Shown: positions 1 through 10,972 of the stretch, piece after piece
Layout: every line of letters starts with the position of its first letter
Numbering within the stretch: the first letter of the stretch is position 1
NCBI GenBank assembly: GCA_022826665.1
Contig: JAJDUK010000047.1
Location: forward strand, 62,001-126,000
Length of the DNA stretch: 64,000 nucleotides
Source: Alphaproteobacteria bacterium
GTDB lineage: Bacteria > Pseudomonadota > Alphaproteobacteria > UBA828
Direction of reading: 5' to 3'
Translations under genes and position numbers: made by a program
The notes under the pieces: generated by a model
What the model was told of the DNA's origin: nothing
Databases searched by the model: none
The model's input: only the letters and a program-made list of their open reading frames with translations

Positions 1-242
1 CGGGTGACGACCGCTTTCACGCCGGGGAGTGCGCGGGCCTTGGACGCGTCGATGCAGCGGATGCGCGCGTGCGCATGGGGGCTGCGCAGCACCCGGCCCA
101 CCAGCATGCCCGGCAGCGAGAGGTCCGCGCCGAACTTGGCCCTGCCGGTCACCTTGTCAACGCCATCGGGGCGCCACGGCCGCGTGCCGACGTACTTGAG
201 CGAGCCGTTGCCGTTACCGATCTCCTGCTTGGCGGTTGCCAT
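1..242 (-). CDS. Xanthine dehydrogenase-family molybdopterin-binding large subunit (N-terminal fragment)
   Basis: Only the first 80 codons lie in the window; the gene continues beyond base 1. The visible part is the start of the aldehyde oxidase/xanthine dehydrogenase 'hammerhead' region, with the family pattern of an R-x-DG..KVTG block, PGML, and LRSPHAHARI. The large subunit binds molybdopterin cytosine dinucleotide and carries the substrate site. It follows the 2Fe-2S subunit by 3 bp on the same strand, giving the medium-small-large order seen in CO dehydrogenase-type operons. The substrate cannot be told, because the active-site loop is outside the window; carbon monoxide is only one of many options. 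Confidence 0.85.
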   Translation of the reverse strand, partial: MATAKQEIGNGNGSLKYVGTRPWRPDGVDKVTGRAKFGADLSLPGMLVGRVLRSPHAHARIRCIDASKARALPGVKAVVT

Positions 243-245
243 GAG

Positions 246-722
246 CTATTCTCCCCTCAGCTCCGCCGCCGTCGTCATCACGGCGCGGATGATCTTGTCG
301 TAGCCGGTACAGCGACAGAGATTGCCAGCCAGCCAGTAGCGGGCTTCCGTCTCGGTCGGGTCCGGGTTCTCTTCGAGCAGCGCCTTGGCGGCGACGAGGA
401 AGCCCGGCGTGCAGATGCCGCATTGCAGCGCGGCATCCTCCAGGAACTGGCGCTGCAGCGGATGCAGCGTGTCGCCATCGGCCATGCCCTCGATGGTGCC
501 GATTTCGCGCCCCTCGGCCTCGGTGCCAAGCATCAGGCAGGCGCAAACCAGGGTACCGTCCACGGTCACGCTGCAGGCACCGCAGTCGCCGGTGGCGCAG
601 CCTTCCTTGGTGCCGGTGAGCTCCAGCTCGTCGCGGAGCACGTCGAGCAGGGTCTGCTCGCCTGAGCAGAGGAACTCGGTCGGCTCGCCGTTGACGCTGG
701 TGGTTACATGATACTTGGCCAT
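246..722 (-). CDS. Xanthine dehydrogenase-family 2Fe-2S small subunit
   Basis: This 158-residue protein is the electron-transfer subunit of a molybdenum hydroxylase. The N-terminal plant-ferredoxin-like cluster has Cys42, Cys47, Cys50 and Cys62. The C-terminal helical cluster has Cys101 and Cys104 in a QCGICTPG motif plus Cys136 and Cys138 (CRCTGY). All eight ligands are present and the length is normal. Its ATG overlaps the stop of the FAD subunit (ATGA), which indicates translational coupling. In this family electrons pass from the Mo site through both clusters to FAD. Confidence 0.93.
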   Translation of the reverse strand: MAKYHVTTSVNGEPTEFLCSGEQTLLDVLRDELELTGTKEGCATGDCGACSVTVDGTLVCACLMLGTEAEGREIGTIEGMADGDTLHPLQRQFLEDAALQCGICTPGFLVAAKALLEENPDPTETEARYWLAGNLCRCTGYDKIIRAVMTTAAELRGE

Positions 723-1594
723 CAGCCGTTGCTCCTCGCTCGCTCCAGGGCGATGAGCGCGGCCCGCCTGGCCAGAACTCCCGCCACCTTGACCCGGTAT
801 GCGATGGTCCCGCGCTTGTCGTCGATAGGATTGCAGGCGGCGCTCGCGGCGGCCGCAAGGTTGGCGAGCGCGTCGTCATCCACCTTCGTGCCGATCAGCG
901 CCTTGGCGCCGTCTTCGACCAGCAGCGGCGTGGGCGCGACCGCGCCGAGGCCGAGCCTCGCGTGGGTGCAGACGCCCGCCTCGTCGAGCGTGAGCGCGAC
1001 GCCGGCGCCGACCACGGCAATATCCATCTCGGTACGCGGGATGAAGCGCAGGTAGGCATCGCCCGAACGGGGCGGCGGCTTCGGCATGACGAAGGAAACC
1101 ACGATTTCGCCCGGACCGAGGCAGAGTTGGCCGGGCCCCGTGATCACGTCCTCCACCGGGACTGAGCGGGCGCCGTTCGGGCCCGCGACCTCGCAGACCG
1201 CACCGGCGGCGATCAGTGCCGGCACGCTGTCGGCGGCGGGCGAGCCGTTGCAGAGGTTGCCGCCAAGCGAGGCGCGCCCCTGAATCTGGGTCGAGCCGAT
1301 CAGCTCAAGCGCCTCTACCACGCCCGGCCACGCGGACGTCACAGCCTTGTTTTTGCCAAGAGTTGCGCCGGAGACCGCGGCGCCGACGCGGATGTCATCG
1401 CCGTTCACCGTCACGTCCATGAGCGCCGGGATACGCTTCAAATCGACGATGAGGCCGGGCCGGACAAAATCGGTGCGCAGCTGAACCAGGAGGTCGGTGC
1501 CGCCGGCGAGCGGCATGGCCTCGCCGTCGGCATCGGCGAGGAGCCGGACGGCGTCCTCGACCGTCTCGGGCGCCTCGAATCGTAGACTGCTCAT
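722..1594 (-). CDS. Xanthine dehydrogenase-family FAD-binding subunit
   Basis: This 290-residue protein belongs to the FAD_binding_5 / CoxM class. The pyrophosphate-binding loop AGGTDLL is near residues 30-36, and the second FAD motif ([13 protein letters not shown]) is at about 111-123. A CO_deh_flav C-terminal domain follows. It is the first gene of the three-gene minus-strand operon and passes electrons from the 2Fe-2S subunit to an acceptor. About 210 bp separate it from the divergent mutase gene, so its promoter should lie there. CoxM fits by order and size, but the substrate is unknown. Confidence 0.9.
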   Translation of the reverse strand: MSSLRFEAPETVEDAVRLLADADGEAMPLAGGTDLLVQLRTDFVRPGLIVDLKRIPALMDVTVNGDDIRVGAAVSGATLGKNKAVTSAWPGVVEALELIGSTQIQGRASLGGNLCNGSPAADSVPALIAAGAVCEVAGPNGARSVPVEDVITGPGQLCLGPGEIVVSFVMPKPPPRSGDAYLRFIPRTEMDIAVVGAGVALTLDEAGVCTHARLGLGAVAPTPLLVEDGAKALIGTKVDDDALANLAAAASAACNPIDDKRGTIAYRVKVAGVLARRAALIALERARSNG

Positions 1595-1687
1595 GTGCGG
1601 GGTGTTCCTCCTGTTGCCGCGGCACCTAGTGGGCGCCCTCTTTTACCCGAAAAGGCGCGGCGGTTCACAGGGACAAAATGGCCGCTG

Positions 1688-1715
1688 CAGTCGGCCCGCG
1701 CCAGTCGGCCCGCGC
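1688..1715. repeat. Perfect tandem duplication of a 14-bp unit in a divergent promoter region
   Basis: The unit CAGTCGGCCCGCGC occurs twice back to back (1688-1701 and 1702-1715). It lies in the 208-bp gap between the molybdenum hydroxylase operon and the mutase gene. It could be a slippage duplication or a doubled regulator site; the sequence alone does not decide. No riboswitch-like structure was recognised in this gap. Confidence 0.85.
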
Positions 1716-1802
1716 CTTGCGGCCGGCGGCCCCCGCCGTCTACCCTTGCGCGAAGGACACATGACCAAGGACGGGCACCTGGGAGAGTGGGAGCCCAGCC
1801 GC

Positions 1803-3947
<2,145 letters not shown>

Positions 3948-4013
3948 CGGGCGGCGCCATTTGATCCGCCCCCGCTTCGTGCTTATGTGACACGCGCACG
4001 TAACGCGCTCTGA

Positions 4014-4032
4014 GCCCCGCAAGCAGCGGGGC
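4014..4032. other. Perfect 7-bp hairpin between mcm and the ABC exporter gene
   Basis: GCCCCGC and GCGGGGC pair exactly around a 5-nt loop, 22 bp before the ABC start codon. No U-run follows, so it is not a classical terminator. It may be a weak terminator, an RNA-stability element or a leader hairpin that lowers or uncouples downstream expression. A poor promoter-like pair (TTGATC near 3961 and TATGTG near 3984) lies just upstream. Confidence 0.4.
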
Positions 4033-4054
4033 CAACGATCAGACTAACGACCCC

Positions 4055-5947
4055 ATGGTTGCTCTCGATCGCGAGGCCCGCGTGCGGGAAGCGGGGGAAC
4101 GCTCGCACCTGCACACCATTCGCACTCTGCTGCCCTATCTCTGGCCGCGCGGCTCGCTGGAGATGCGGGGCCGCGTGGTGCTGGCCGTGATCCTCCTCAT
4201 CGGCGCGAAGGTCGCGAACGTCTATGTGCCGATCCTCTACAAGGACGCGGTCGATATCCTCTCGGGCGACACGGCGGCGGTCATCGTCGTGCCGGTGGCG
4301 ATCCTGCTCGCCTACGGCGCGCTTCGGGTGCTCACTGTCGCCTTCGGCGAGCTTAGGGACGCGGTCTTCGCCAAGGTTGGCGAGCGGGCGATCCGCACCG
4401 TCGCGCTGCAGGTCTTCAACCATCTCCACGAGCTCTCGCTCCGCTTTCATATCGAGCGCCGCACCGGGGGGCTCAGCCGCGCCATCGAGCGCGGCGTCAA
4501 GGGGATCGAGTTCCTGCTCACCTTCATGCTGTTCAACATCCTGCCGACCCTGGTGGAGGTCACCATGGTCTGCGGCATCCTCTGGGTCCTCTACGGCGTT
4601 ACCTACGCGGCGATCACCTTCGTCACCATCGGTTCCTTTATCGCCTTCACCCTCACGGTCACCGAGTGGCGGCTGAAGTACCGCCGGCGCATGAACGAGA
4701 AGGACAGCGAGGCCAACACAAAGGCGATCGACAGCCTGCTCAACTACGAGACGGTCAAGTATTTCGGCAACGAGATGCACGAGGCGCGGCGCTTCGACGT
4801 CTCCCGCCGGCAGTACGAACGGGCGGCGGTGCAGAGCAAGACCAGCCTCTCGCTGCTCAACATCGGCCAGGGGATCATCGTCGCGACCGGGCTCACCGGC
4901 ATCACGATCATGGCAGGGTACGAGGTCGCCGCGGACACCATGACCATCGGCGACTTCGTGCTGGTCAATACCTACCTGCTCCAGCTCTACATCCCGCTGA
5001 ACTTCCTGGGCTTCGTCTATCGTGAGATCAAGCAGTCGCTCACTGACATGGAGGCGATGTTCGGCATCCTCTCCGTGGAGCGCGAGATCGAGGACGCGCC
5101 GGACGCGCCACCGCTCGACGTCACCGCCGGTGCCATCGAGTTCGACGACGTGCGCTTCCGCTACGAGGAGCGGCGCGGCATCCTCGACGGCATCACCTTC
5201 CGCGTGCCGCCCGGCACCACCACGGCCATCGTCGGCGCGAGCGGGGCCGGCAAGTCGACCATCTCGCGCATTCTCTTCCGCTTCTACGATATCGAGGCTG
5301 GCAGCGTCAGGATCGACGGGCAAGACGTGCGCGACGTGAGCCAGGAGAGCCTGCGTGCGGCCATCGGCATCGTTCCCCAGGACACCGTGCTCTTCAACGA
5401 TACGATCTACTACAACATCGCCTACGGCCGGCCCGACGCGAGCCCGGAAGAGGTGGAGGAGGCGGCGCGGCTCGCACACATCCACGACTTCATCGCAGCA
5501 CTGCCCGACGGCTATGAGAGCATGGTCGGCGAGCGCGGCCTCAAGCTCTCGGGCGGCGAGAAACAGCGGGTGGCGATTGCGCGCACGATCCTCAAGAATC
5601 CCCGTATTCTGCTGTTCGACGAAGCCACCTCGGCGCTCGATTCGCAGACCGAAAAGGAGATTCAGGCGAGTCTGCGGGAGGTCAGCCGCGACCGCTCGAC
5701 GCTCATGATCGCGCACCGCCTTTCCACCGTCATCGACGCCGACCAGATCCTCGTGCTGGACGGCGGACGCATCGTCGAGCGCGGGCGCCACGCCGAGTTG
5801 CTGGTGCGGGACGGCCACTACGCAGAGATGTGGTGGCGCCAGCAGGAGACTGCGGAGCTCAGGGAGGAGCTCGAGCAACGGCTCGCCGACGAGGAAGGCC
5901 GCGCCGGGGAGACGACGGCAGTGCCCGAGGAGACCCCGGCGCCATGA
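4055..5947 (+). CDS. Atm1/HMT1-type ABC exporter (fused permease and ATPase)
   Basis: This 630-residue half-transporter works as a homodimer in the inner membrane. The six-helix region covers about residues 35-330. It includes the NYETVKYFGNE segment (230-240) that is a hallmark of the Atm1/ABCB7/HMT1 group, which exports glutathione-linked sulfur or metal species. The ATPase has Walker A Gly394-Ser401, signature LSGGE (498-502), Walker B ending Asp522-Glu523 and an AHRLST switch near 557. It lies between mcm and meaB, and its stop overlaps the meaB start (ATGA). That location suggests co-expression with the mutase, but a role in cobalamin or Fe-S supply is inference. The substrate is not readable from sequence. 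Confidence 0.9.
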   Translation: MVALDREARVREAGERSHLHTIRTLLPYLWPRGSLEMRGRVVLAVILLIGAKVANVYVPILYKDAVDILSGDTAAVIVVPVAILLAYGALRVLTVAFGELRDAVFAKVGERAIRTVALQVFNHLHELSLRFHIERRTGGLSRAIERGVKGIEFLLTFMLFNILPTLVEVTMVCGILWVLYGVTYAAITFVTIGSFIAFTLTVTEWRLKYRRRMNEKDSEANTKAIDSLLNYETVKYFGNEMHEARRFDVSRRQYERAAVQSKTSLSLLNIGQGIIVATGLTGITIMAGYEVAADTMTIGDFVLVNTYLLQLYIPLNFLGFVYREIKQSLTDMEAMFGILSVEREIEDAPDAPPLDVTAGAIEFDDVRFRYEERRGILDGITFRVPPGTTTAIVGASGAGKSTISRILFRFYDIEAGSVRIDGQDVRDVSQESLRAAIGIVPQDTVLFNDTIYYNIAYGRPDASPEEVEEAARLAHIHDFIAALPDGYESMVGERGLKLSGGEKQRVAIARTILKNPRILLFDEATSALDSQTEKEIQASLREVSRDRSTLMIAHRLSTVIDADQILVLDGGRIVERGRHAELLVRDGHYAEMWWRQQETAELREELEQRLADEEGRAGETTAVPEETPAP

Positions 5948-6957
5948 CCGCGCGCCCGCACGGCCCCGGCCAGGTTCCGCCGGTCGCTGACATTCTCGCA
6001 GGCGACCGGCGAGCGCTGGCGACGGCGATCACCTTGATCGAATCCACGCGGGAGGAGGACCGGGGACCGGCCGAGGATCTGCTTCAGGCGTTGCTGCCCC
6101 ATGCAGGCAATGCCGTGCGCCTCGGCATCTCGGGTGCGCCGGGAGTCGGCAAGTCGACCTTCATCGAGGCCTTCGGCACGCGCGCGATCGCCGCCGGCCG
6201 CCGGCTCGCGGTGCTCGCGATCGACCCTTCCAGCGAGCGCTCCGGCGGCTCGATCCTGGGGGACAAGACCCGGATGCCGGAGCTCGCGCGGAACAACCAA
6301 TGCTTCGTCCGTGCCTCGCCGACGGGCGGCACCCTCGGCGGCGTCGCCCGGCGCACCCGCGATGTCATGCTCGCCTGCGAGGCGGCGGGCTTCGACCTCG
6401 TGATGGTCGAGACCGTGGGCGTCGGCCAGTCCGAAGCCGCCGTCGCCGACATGACGGACCTCTACATGCTGCTGGTGCAGCCGGGCGCGGGCGACGAGCT
6501 GCAGGGCATCAAGCGGGGCGTGATGGAGCGCGCCGACATCGTCGTCGTCACCAAGGCCGACGGCGCGCTCGAAGGGCCGGCAGCCCACGCCAAGGCGGAC
6601 TTCGAGGCGGCGCTCATGCTCCACGCGGGCGGAGGGCCGTGGACGCCCCGCGTCATCGCCTGCTCGTCGGTCGAGGGAACGGGCCTCGACGAGATCGCCG
6701 ACGCGGTGGAGCGGTATCGGGCAACCATGGCCGAGGCCGGCGCGCTTGAGGCCAAGCGGGCCGCGCAGGCGGGTGCGTGGCTCTGGCGCGAGGTAGAGGA
6801 ATCCCTCGTTGCGGCGCTCCACGCCGACGAGCGATTGGCGCCCGCGGTCGCGGCGCTGGAGGCCGACGTGGCGGCGCAGACGCTCACCACCGGCGCCGCC
6901 GCCCGCCGCATCGTCCAGCGCCTCCTGCAGCGCGACGTGGATTCGGGCAGTCGCTAA
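5944..6957 (+). CDS. meaB: MeaB/ArgK G-protein chaperone of methylmalonyl-CoA mutase
   Basis: This 337-residue SIMIBI-class GTPase protects and reloads the B12 cofactor of methylmalonyl-CoA mutase. Walker A is Gly64-x4-GK-Ser71 (GAPGVGKS). The switch region VETVGVGQSE is at about 155-164, and the base-recognition motif TKAD is at 203-206. I chose ATG 5944 because it overlaps the exporter stop as ATGA and gives the usual N-terminus; a longer reading is open upstream inside the exporter gene. Neighbouring mcm confirms the role. Confidence 0.95.
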   Translation: MTARPHGPGQVPPVADILAGDRRALATAITLIESTREEDRGPAEDLLQALLPHAGNAVRLGISGAPGVGKSTFIEAFGTRAIAAGRRLAVLAIDPSSERSGGSILGDKTRMPELARNNQCFVRASPTGGTLGGVARRTRDVMLACEAAGFDLVMVETVGVGQSEAAVADMTDLYMLLVQPGAGDELQGIKRGVMERADIVVVTKADGALEGPAAHAKADFEAALMLHAGGGPWTPRVIACSSVEGTGLDEIADAVERYRATMAEAGALEAKRAAQAGAWLWREVEESLVAALHADERLAPAVAALEADVAAQTLTTGAAARRIVQRLLQRDVDSGSR

Positions 6958-7377
6958 CCCGGAATTCTCACCGCGATCACAGTCTGCGCCACTCCCACGC
7001 ACCGCACCATGGTCCGGTGCGCAGGCACTGAAGCTCGGTGCAAACTGCCCGCATGGCAGGCGACGCGGCCAGCCGCACATCGGTCGACCGACGGTCGATC
7101 CCCGAGATCCCAACCCGGTCCGCTTGCGGGCGCTGCGTCCCGACGGGAACGCGATGGTGTCCGGAAAATCCCGGCTTGTCCCGCCTCAAAATTAATGTGC
7201 GATGTCTGTCCCAGTCCCCGCGCCGCAGGCTGGAGCGCGCTGCCCGCGCGGACCGTGACCCTGGTGAGAAAAGCGGGAGAGCACCCGCTCGTCGCAGGCT
7301 GGATATTCGCCAGGGCAGGCACTATGTAGTGTGCTGCGGCGCAGCATTGGCGCGCCGAAGCCGGGAGAACACTGAAC
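6958..7377. other. 420-bp intergenic region upstream of the thiolase gene
   Basis: I see no convincing gene here; the open frames have no recognisable protein features. Two short perfect inverted repeats are present. CGCACC/GGTGCG (7003-7008 and 7016-7021) encloses 7 nt, and TCGACC/GGTCGA (7084-7089 and 7093-7098) encloses 3 nt. The second sits in a near-direct repeat of CGGTCGAYC. These could be regulator sites for the downstream acyl-CoA genes. A -10-like TATGTA lies near 7324 without a clear -35 partner. Confidence 0.5.
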
Positions 7378-8565
7378 ATGATGGATGATCCGATCGTCAT
7401 CGTCGGGATGGCGCGTACGCCCATGGGCGGGTTTCAGGGTGCATTGAAGGACGCGCGGGCGCCCGAATTGGGCTCTGCCGCGATCGAGGCCGCGCTGACA
7501 CGCGCAGGCGTCGACGCCGACGAGGTCGACGAAGTGATCATGGGCAACATCCTCTCGGCCGGTCAGGGGCAGGCGCCGGCGCGCCAGGCATCCATCGGCG
7601 CCGGAATCCCCGAGAAAGTCGGCTGCACCACGATCAACAAGATGTGCGGCTCGGGCATGAAGGCCACGATGTTCGCCCACGACCTGATCGCGGCGGGCTC
7701 CGGCGATATCGTCGTCGCCGGCGGCATGGAGAGCATGACCAACGCGCCCTACCTGCTGGATCGCGCGCGGAGCGGCTACCGCATGGGCCACGGCAAGGTG
7801 CAGGACCACATGTTCCTCGATGGACTGGAGGACGCCTACGACAAGGGCAAGCTGATGGGCCACTTCGCCGAGGAGACGGCGCGCACCTATCAGTTCACCC
7901 GCGAGCAGCAGGACGAGTTCGCCATCACCTCGCTCACCCGCGCGAAGACGGCGATCGAGGACGGCTCCTTCGACGGCGAGGTGACGCCGGTCACAGTCAA
8001 GCACCGCAAGGGCGAGACGGTGGTCGACCGGGACGAGCAGCCGCTCACCGCCGACCTCGACAAGATCCCGACGCTGCGACCGGCCTTCGCCAAGGACGGC
8101 TCGGTGACCGCCGCGAACTCCAGCTCGATCTCGGACGGCGGCGCCGCGCTGGTGCTGATGCGGCGCTCCGAGGCAGAGCGGCGCGGGCTCACGCCGGTCG
8201 CGGTCATCCACGGCCACGCGACTCACGCGCAGGCGCCAGCCTGGTTCACCACTGCGCCGGGGCCCGCGCTCCGCAAGCTGTTCGAGAAGGTGGGCTGGGA
8301 CGCGGACGACGTGGACCTCTACGAGATCAACGAGGCCTTCGCGGTCGTCACCATGGCGGCCATGCGCGACCTTGACCTCGACCACGACAAGGTGAACGTG
8401 CACGGCGGGGCCTGCGCGCTCGGCCATCCAGTCGGCGCCTCCGGCGCGCGCATCGTCATCACCCTGCTGGCGGCGCTGGAGAAGTACGGCCTCGACACGG
8501 GAGCGGCGGCGCTCTGCATCGGCGGCGGCGAGGCCACGGCGCTCGCGGTCGAGCGGCTGCACTAG
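7378..8565 (+). CDS. Acetyl-CoA acetyltransferase (thiolase)
   Basis: This 395-residue enzyme condenses two acetyl-CoA or cleaves 3-ketoacyl-CoA in the cytoplasm. Catalytic residues are Cys90 (NKMCGSG), His350 (ALGHPVGASG) and Cys380 (LCIGGGEA). The NEAF motif is also present, so all classical thiolase positions are intact. Length is typical of the biosynthetic/acetoacetyl-CoA type. Two ATG codons stand in tandem (7378 and 7381). It heads a run with DUF1989 and an acyl-CoA dehydrogenase, which favours a degradative role over polyhydroxybutyrate synthesis. Confidence 0.93.
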   Translation: MMDDPIVIVGMARTPMGGFQGALKDARAPELGSAAIEAALTRAGVDADEVDEVIMGNILSAGQGQAPARQASIGAGIPEKVGCTTINKMCGSGMKATMFAHDLIAAGSGDIVVAGGMESMTNAPYLLDRARSGYRMGHGKVQDHMFLDGLEDAYDKGKLMGHFAEETARTYQFTREQQDEFAITSLTRAKTAIEDGSFDGEVTPVTVKHRKGETVVDRDEQPLTADLDKIPTLRPAFAKDGSVTAANSSSISDGGAALVLMRRSEAERRGLTPVAVIHGHATHAQAPAWFTTAPGPALRKLFEKVGWDADDVDLYEINEAFAVVTMAAMRDLDLDHDKVNVHGGACALGHPVGASGARIVITLLAALEKYGLDTGAAALCIGGGEATALAVERLH

Positions 8566-8575
8566 GGCGCGGACG

Positions 8576-9175
8576 ATGGCGGGCGCGCGCGAGACCATAC
8601 CGGCCCGGCGCGGCCGGGCCGTCAAGCTCGGCGCCGGCGAGAAGCTTCGCCTCATCAACACCCACGGCACCCAGGTGGTGGACACCTGGGCCTTCAACGC
8701 CGACGACATGGCCGAGTGCATGTCGATGGAGCATTCCCGGGTCGCCATCGGCGGCGTCTTCCCCAAGCCCGGCGACACCATGGTCACCAACAAGCGCCGG
8801 CCCATCGTCACGCTGGTGGAGGACACCTCGCCCGGCATCCACGACACGCTGATCGCCGCCTGCGACCGCTGGCGCTACGTGCTGCTGGGCGCGGGCGACG
8901 ATCACGACAACTGCGAGGACAACCTCCACGCCGCGCTCGCGGCCCTGGGCCTCAAGGCGCCGAAGACGCCCTCGCCCTGGAACATGTGGATGAACATCCC
9001 GGTGGGTTCTGGCGGCTCGGTCTCGTTCGAGCCCGGCGTGGCAAGCCCCGGCGACTACGTGGTGCTGCAGGCTGAGATGGACCTCGTGCTCGCGTTCTCC
9101 TGCTGCCCGCAGGACATCCTCCCCATCAACGGCGTCGCGTGTAACCCGGTGGACGCCGCCTACGAGCGGCTTTGA
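8576..9175 (+). CDS. DUF1989 (urea carboxylase-associated family) protein
   Basis: This 199-residue protein matches the DUF1989 family by its opening ARETIPARRGRAVKL, the EHSR segment, DHDNCEDN and the closing CNP-x-D block. Members are often found beside urea carboxylase or amino-acid degradation genes. No urea carboxylase gene is present here, and the biochemical function is not established. It starts 10 bp after the thiolase stop and ends 11 bp before the acyl-CoA dehydrogenase ATG, so it is embedded in an acyl-CoA operon. Conserved Cys and His residues may bind a metal, but this is a guess. Confidence 0.85.
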   Translation: MAGARETIPARRGRAVKLGAGEKLRLINTHGTQVVDTWAFNADDMAECMSMEHSRVAIGGVFPKPGDTMVTNKRRPIVTLVEDTSPGIHDTLIAACDRWRYVLLGAGDDHDNCEDNLHAALAALGLKAPKTPSPWNMWMNIPVGSGGSVSFEPGVASPGDYVVLQAEMDLVLAFSCCPQDILPINGVACNPVDAAYERL

Positions 9176-9186
9176 GGGCCAAGGCC

Positions 9187-10338
9187 ATGGCAGCGAACGG
9201 CATCTTCCTCACCGACGAGCAGCGGATGGTCCGCGACATGGCGCGCGATTTCGCCGCCAACGAGCTCGCTCCGCACGCGGGCAGGTGGGACCTGAACGGC
9301 GGCTACCCCGACGACATCCTGCCCCGCATGGGCCAACTCGGGCTCATGGGCATGCTGGTGCCGCCGGAATGGGACGGCGCCGGCGCGGACCACGTGGCCT
9401 ACGCGCTCGCCATGGAGGAGATCGCGGCCGGCGATGTCGGTACGTCCACGGCGATGAGCGTGAACAACTCACTGGTCTGCGCGGGCATTCTCAGGGGCGG
9501 CTCCGAAGAGCAGAAGGAGCGCTTCCTGCGCCCGCTCGCGCGCGGCGACATGCTGGGCTGCTTTTGCCTGACCGAGCCGCAGGCGGGCTCCGACGCGTCC
9601 AACCTGCGCACCCGCGCGGTGCCGGACGGCAACGGCTATCGGCTGAACGGCACCAAGCAGTTCGTCTCCAGTGGCTCCAGGGCGGGCCTCGCGATGGTCT
9701 TCGCCGTGACCGATCCGGACGCCGGCAAGAAGGGGATCAGCTGCTTCCTGGTGCCGACGGACTCCGACGGCTACACGGTCGCGAGCCACGAGACCAAGAT
9801 GGGCCAGCGGGCGCACGACACCTGCCAGATCGTCTTCGAGGACGTGCGCCTCACCCCCGATCTCATGCTGGGCGAGCCGGGGCAGGGCTATGCCATCGCG
9901 CTCGGCAATCTCGAAGGCGGCCGCATCGGCGTCGCGGCGCAGGCAACGGGCGCCATGCGCGCGGCATACGAGGCCGCGCTCGACCACGCCAGGGAGCGCA
10001 CGAGCTTCGGCAAGCCACTGATCGAGCATCAGGCGGTGGGCTTCCGGCTCGCCGACATGGCGACGGAGATCGAGGCGTCGCGGCTCTTGACGCTGCAGGC
10101 CGCGCGGCTGCGCGATGCCGGCGAGCCCTGCCTCAAGGAAGCCTCGATGGCCAAGCTCTTCGCTTCGGAGACCGCCGAGCGGGTCTGCTCCAAGGCGATC
10201 CAGACCCTCGGCGGCTACGGCTACCTGAGCGACTTCCCGGTGGAGCGCATCTATCGCGACCAGCGGGTCTGCACCATTTACGAGGGTACGAGCGACGTTC
10301 AGCGGCTGGTGATCAGCCGGGCGCTGGCGCGGGAGTAA
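9187..10338 (+). CDS. Acyl-CoA dehydrogenase
   Basis: This 383-residue flavoenzyme introduces an alpha-beta double bond into an acyl-CoA and hands electrons to ETF. The FAD/substrate segment CLTEPQAGSDASNLRT is near 125-140. The C-terminal YEGTSDVQRL block carries the likely catalytic base, Glu366. Length is normal for the short/branched-chain group. I chose ATG 9187; a TTG at 9172 overlapping the previous stop would add five residues but is less likely. ETF genes occur later in the window. Exact chain specificity is not readable. Confidence 0.93.
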   Translation: MAANGIFLTDEQRMVRDMARDFAANELAPHAGRWDLNGGYPDDILPRMGQLGLMGMLVPPEWDGAGADHVAYALAMEEIAAGDVGTSTAMSVNNSLVCAGILRGGSEEQKERFLRPLARGDMLGCFCLTEPQAGSDASNLRTRAVPDGNGYRLNGTKQFVSSGSRAGLAMVFAVTDPDAGKKGISCFLVPTDSDGYTVASHETKMGQRAHDTCQIVFEDVRLTPDLMLGEPGQGYAIALGNLEGGRIGVAAQATGAMRAAYEAALDHARERTSFGKPLIEHQAVGFRLADMATEIEASRLLTLQAARLRDAGEPCLKEASMAKLFASETAERVCSKAIQTLGGYGYLSDFPVERIYRDQRVCTIYEGTSDVQRLVISRALARE

Positions 10339-10342
10339 GGCG

Positions 10343-10945
10343 ATGAGCGACAGCCTCGACTTCTATTTCGATTTCTCGTCGCCCTACGGCTACCTCGCGT
10401 CCGAGCGCATCGACGGGATTGCGGCGAAGCACGGGCGCTCCGTCACCTGGCGGCCGATGCTGCTGGGCGCCGTGTTCCAGAAGATCGGCGGCAGCCCCCT
10501 GGTCAACCAGCCGATGAAGGGGCCTTACTCACAGCACGACATGCTGCGCTCGGCGCGCCTGCACGGCATTACGTTCAACGTCCCTGACAACTTCCCGGTC
10601 AACAGCATCGCCGCCTGCCGCGCCTACTACTGGCTGGCGGATGGCGACCCCGCCGATGCCCACGACTTCGCCCAGGCGCTCTATCGCGGCTACTTCGTCG
10701 AGAACCGCGACCTGAGCCAGCCGGAGACGGTGGTCGCGGCGGCGCAGGCGCTCGGCGTGGACGGCGATGCGCTGGTCGCGGCGGTGCAGGATCAGGCGAT
10801 CAAGGACCGCCTCCGTGCCGAGAACGACGCCGCGCTCGACCGCGGCGTCTTCGGCTCGCCCACCGTCTTTGTCGACGACGAGATGTTCTGGGGCCACGAC
10901 CGGCTGGAGCAGATCGACCGCTGGCTCGAGACCGGCGGCTGGTAG
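10343..10945 (+). CDS. 2-hydroxychromene-2-carboxylate isomerase-like protein (DsbA/kappa-GST fold)
   Basis: This 200-residue protein has the thioredoxin-like fold of the HCCA isomerase/kappa-GST family. The N-terminal DFYFDFSSPYGYLASERI block places a serine (Ser13) where the family has its catalytic Ser, in place of a CxxC. The C-terminal FGSPTVFVDDEMFWGHDRL block is also typical. The family includes glutathione-dependent isomerases of naphthalene breakdown, but many members sit in acyl-CoA clusters with unknown substrates. It starts 4 bp after the acyl-CoA dehydrogenase stop and is the last gene of this operon. Confidence 0.88.
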   Translation: MSDSLDFYFDFSSPYGYLASERIDGIAAKHGRSVTWRPMLLGAVFQKIGGSPLVNQPMKGPYSQHDMLRSARLHGITFNVPDNFPVNSIAACRAYYWLADGDPADAHDFAQALYRGYFVENRDLSQPETVVAAAQALGVDGDALVAAVQDQAIKDRLRAENDAALDRGVFGSPTVFVDDEMFWGHDRLEQIDRWLETGGW

Positions 10946-10972
10946 GCGGCGGGTGGGGCGTTCGCGCCTGGA

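Noticed and set aside
1595-1802. Possible cobalamin riboswitch before the mutase gene
   Set aside because: I could not find the conserved B12-box pattern or a suitable stem layout; only a 14-bp tandem repeat is evident.
6958-7377. Small protein genes in the 420-bp gap
   Set aside because: Several frames are open, but they overlap each other, lack ribosome sites and show no conserved pattern.
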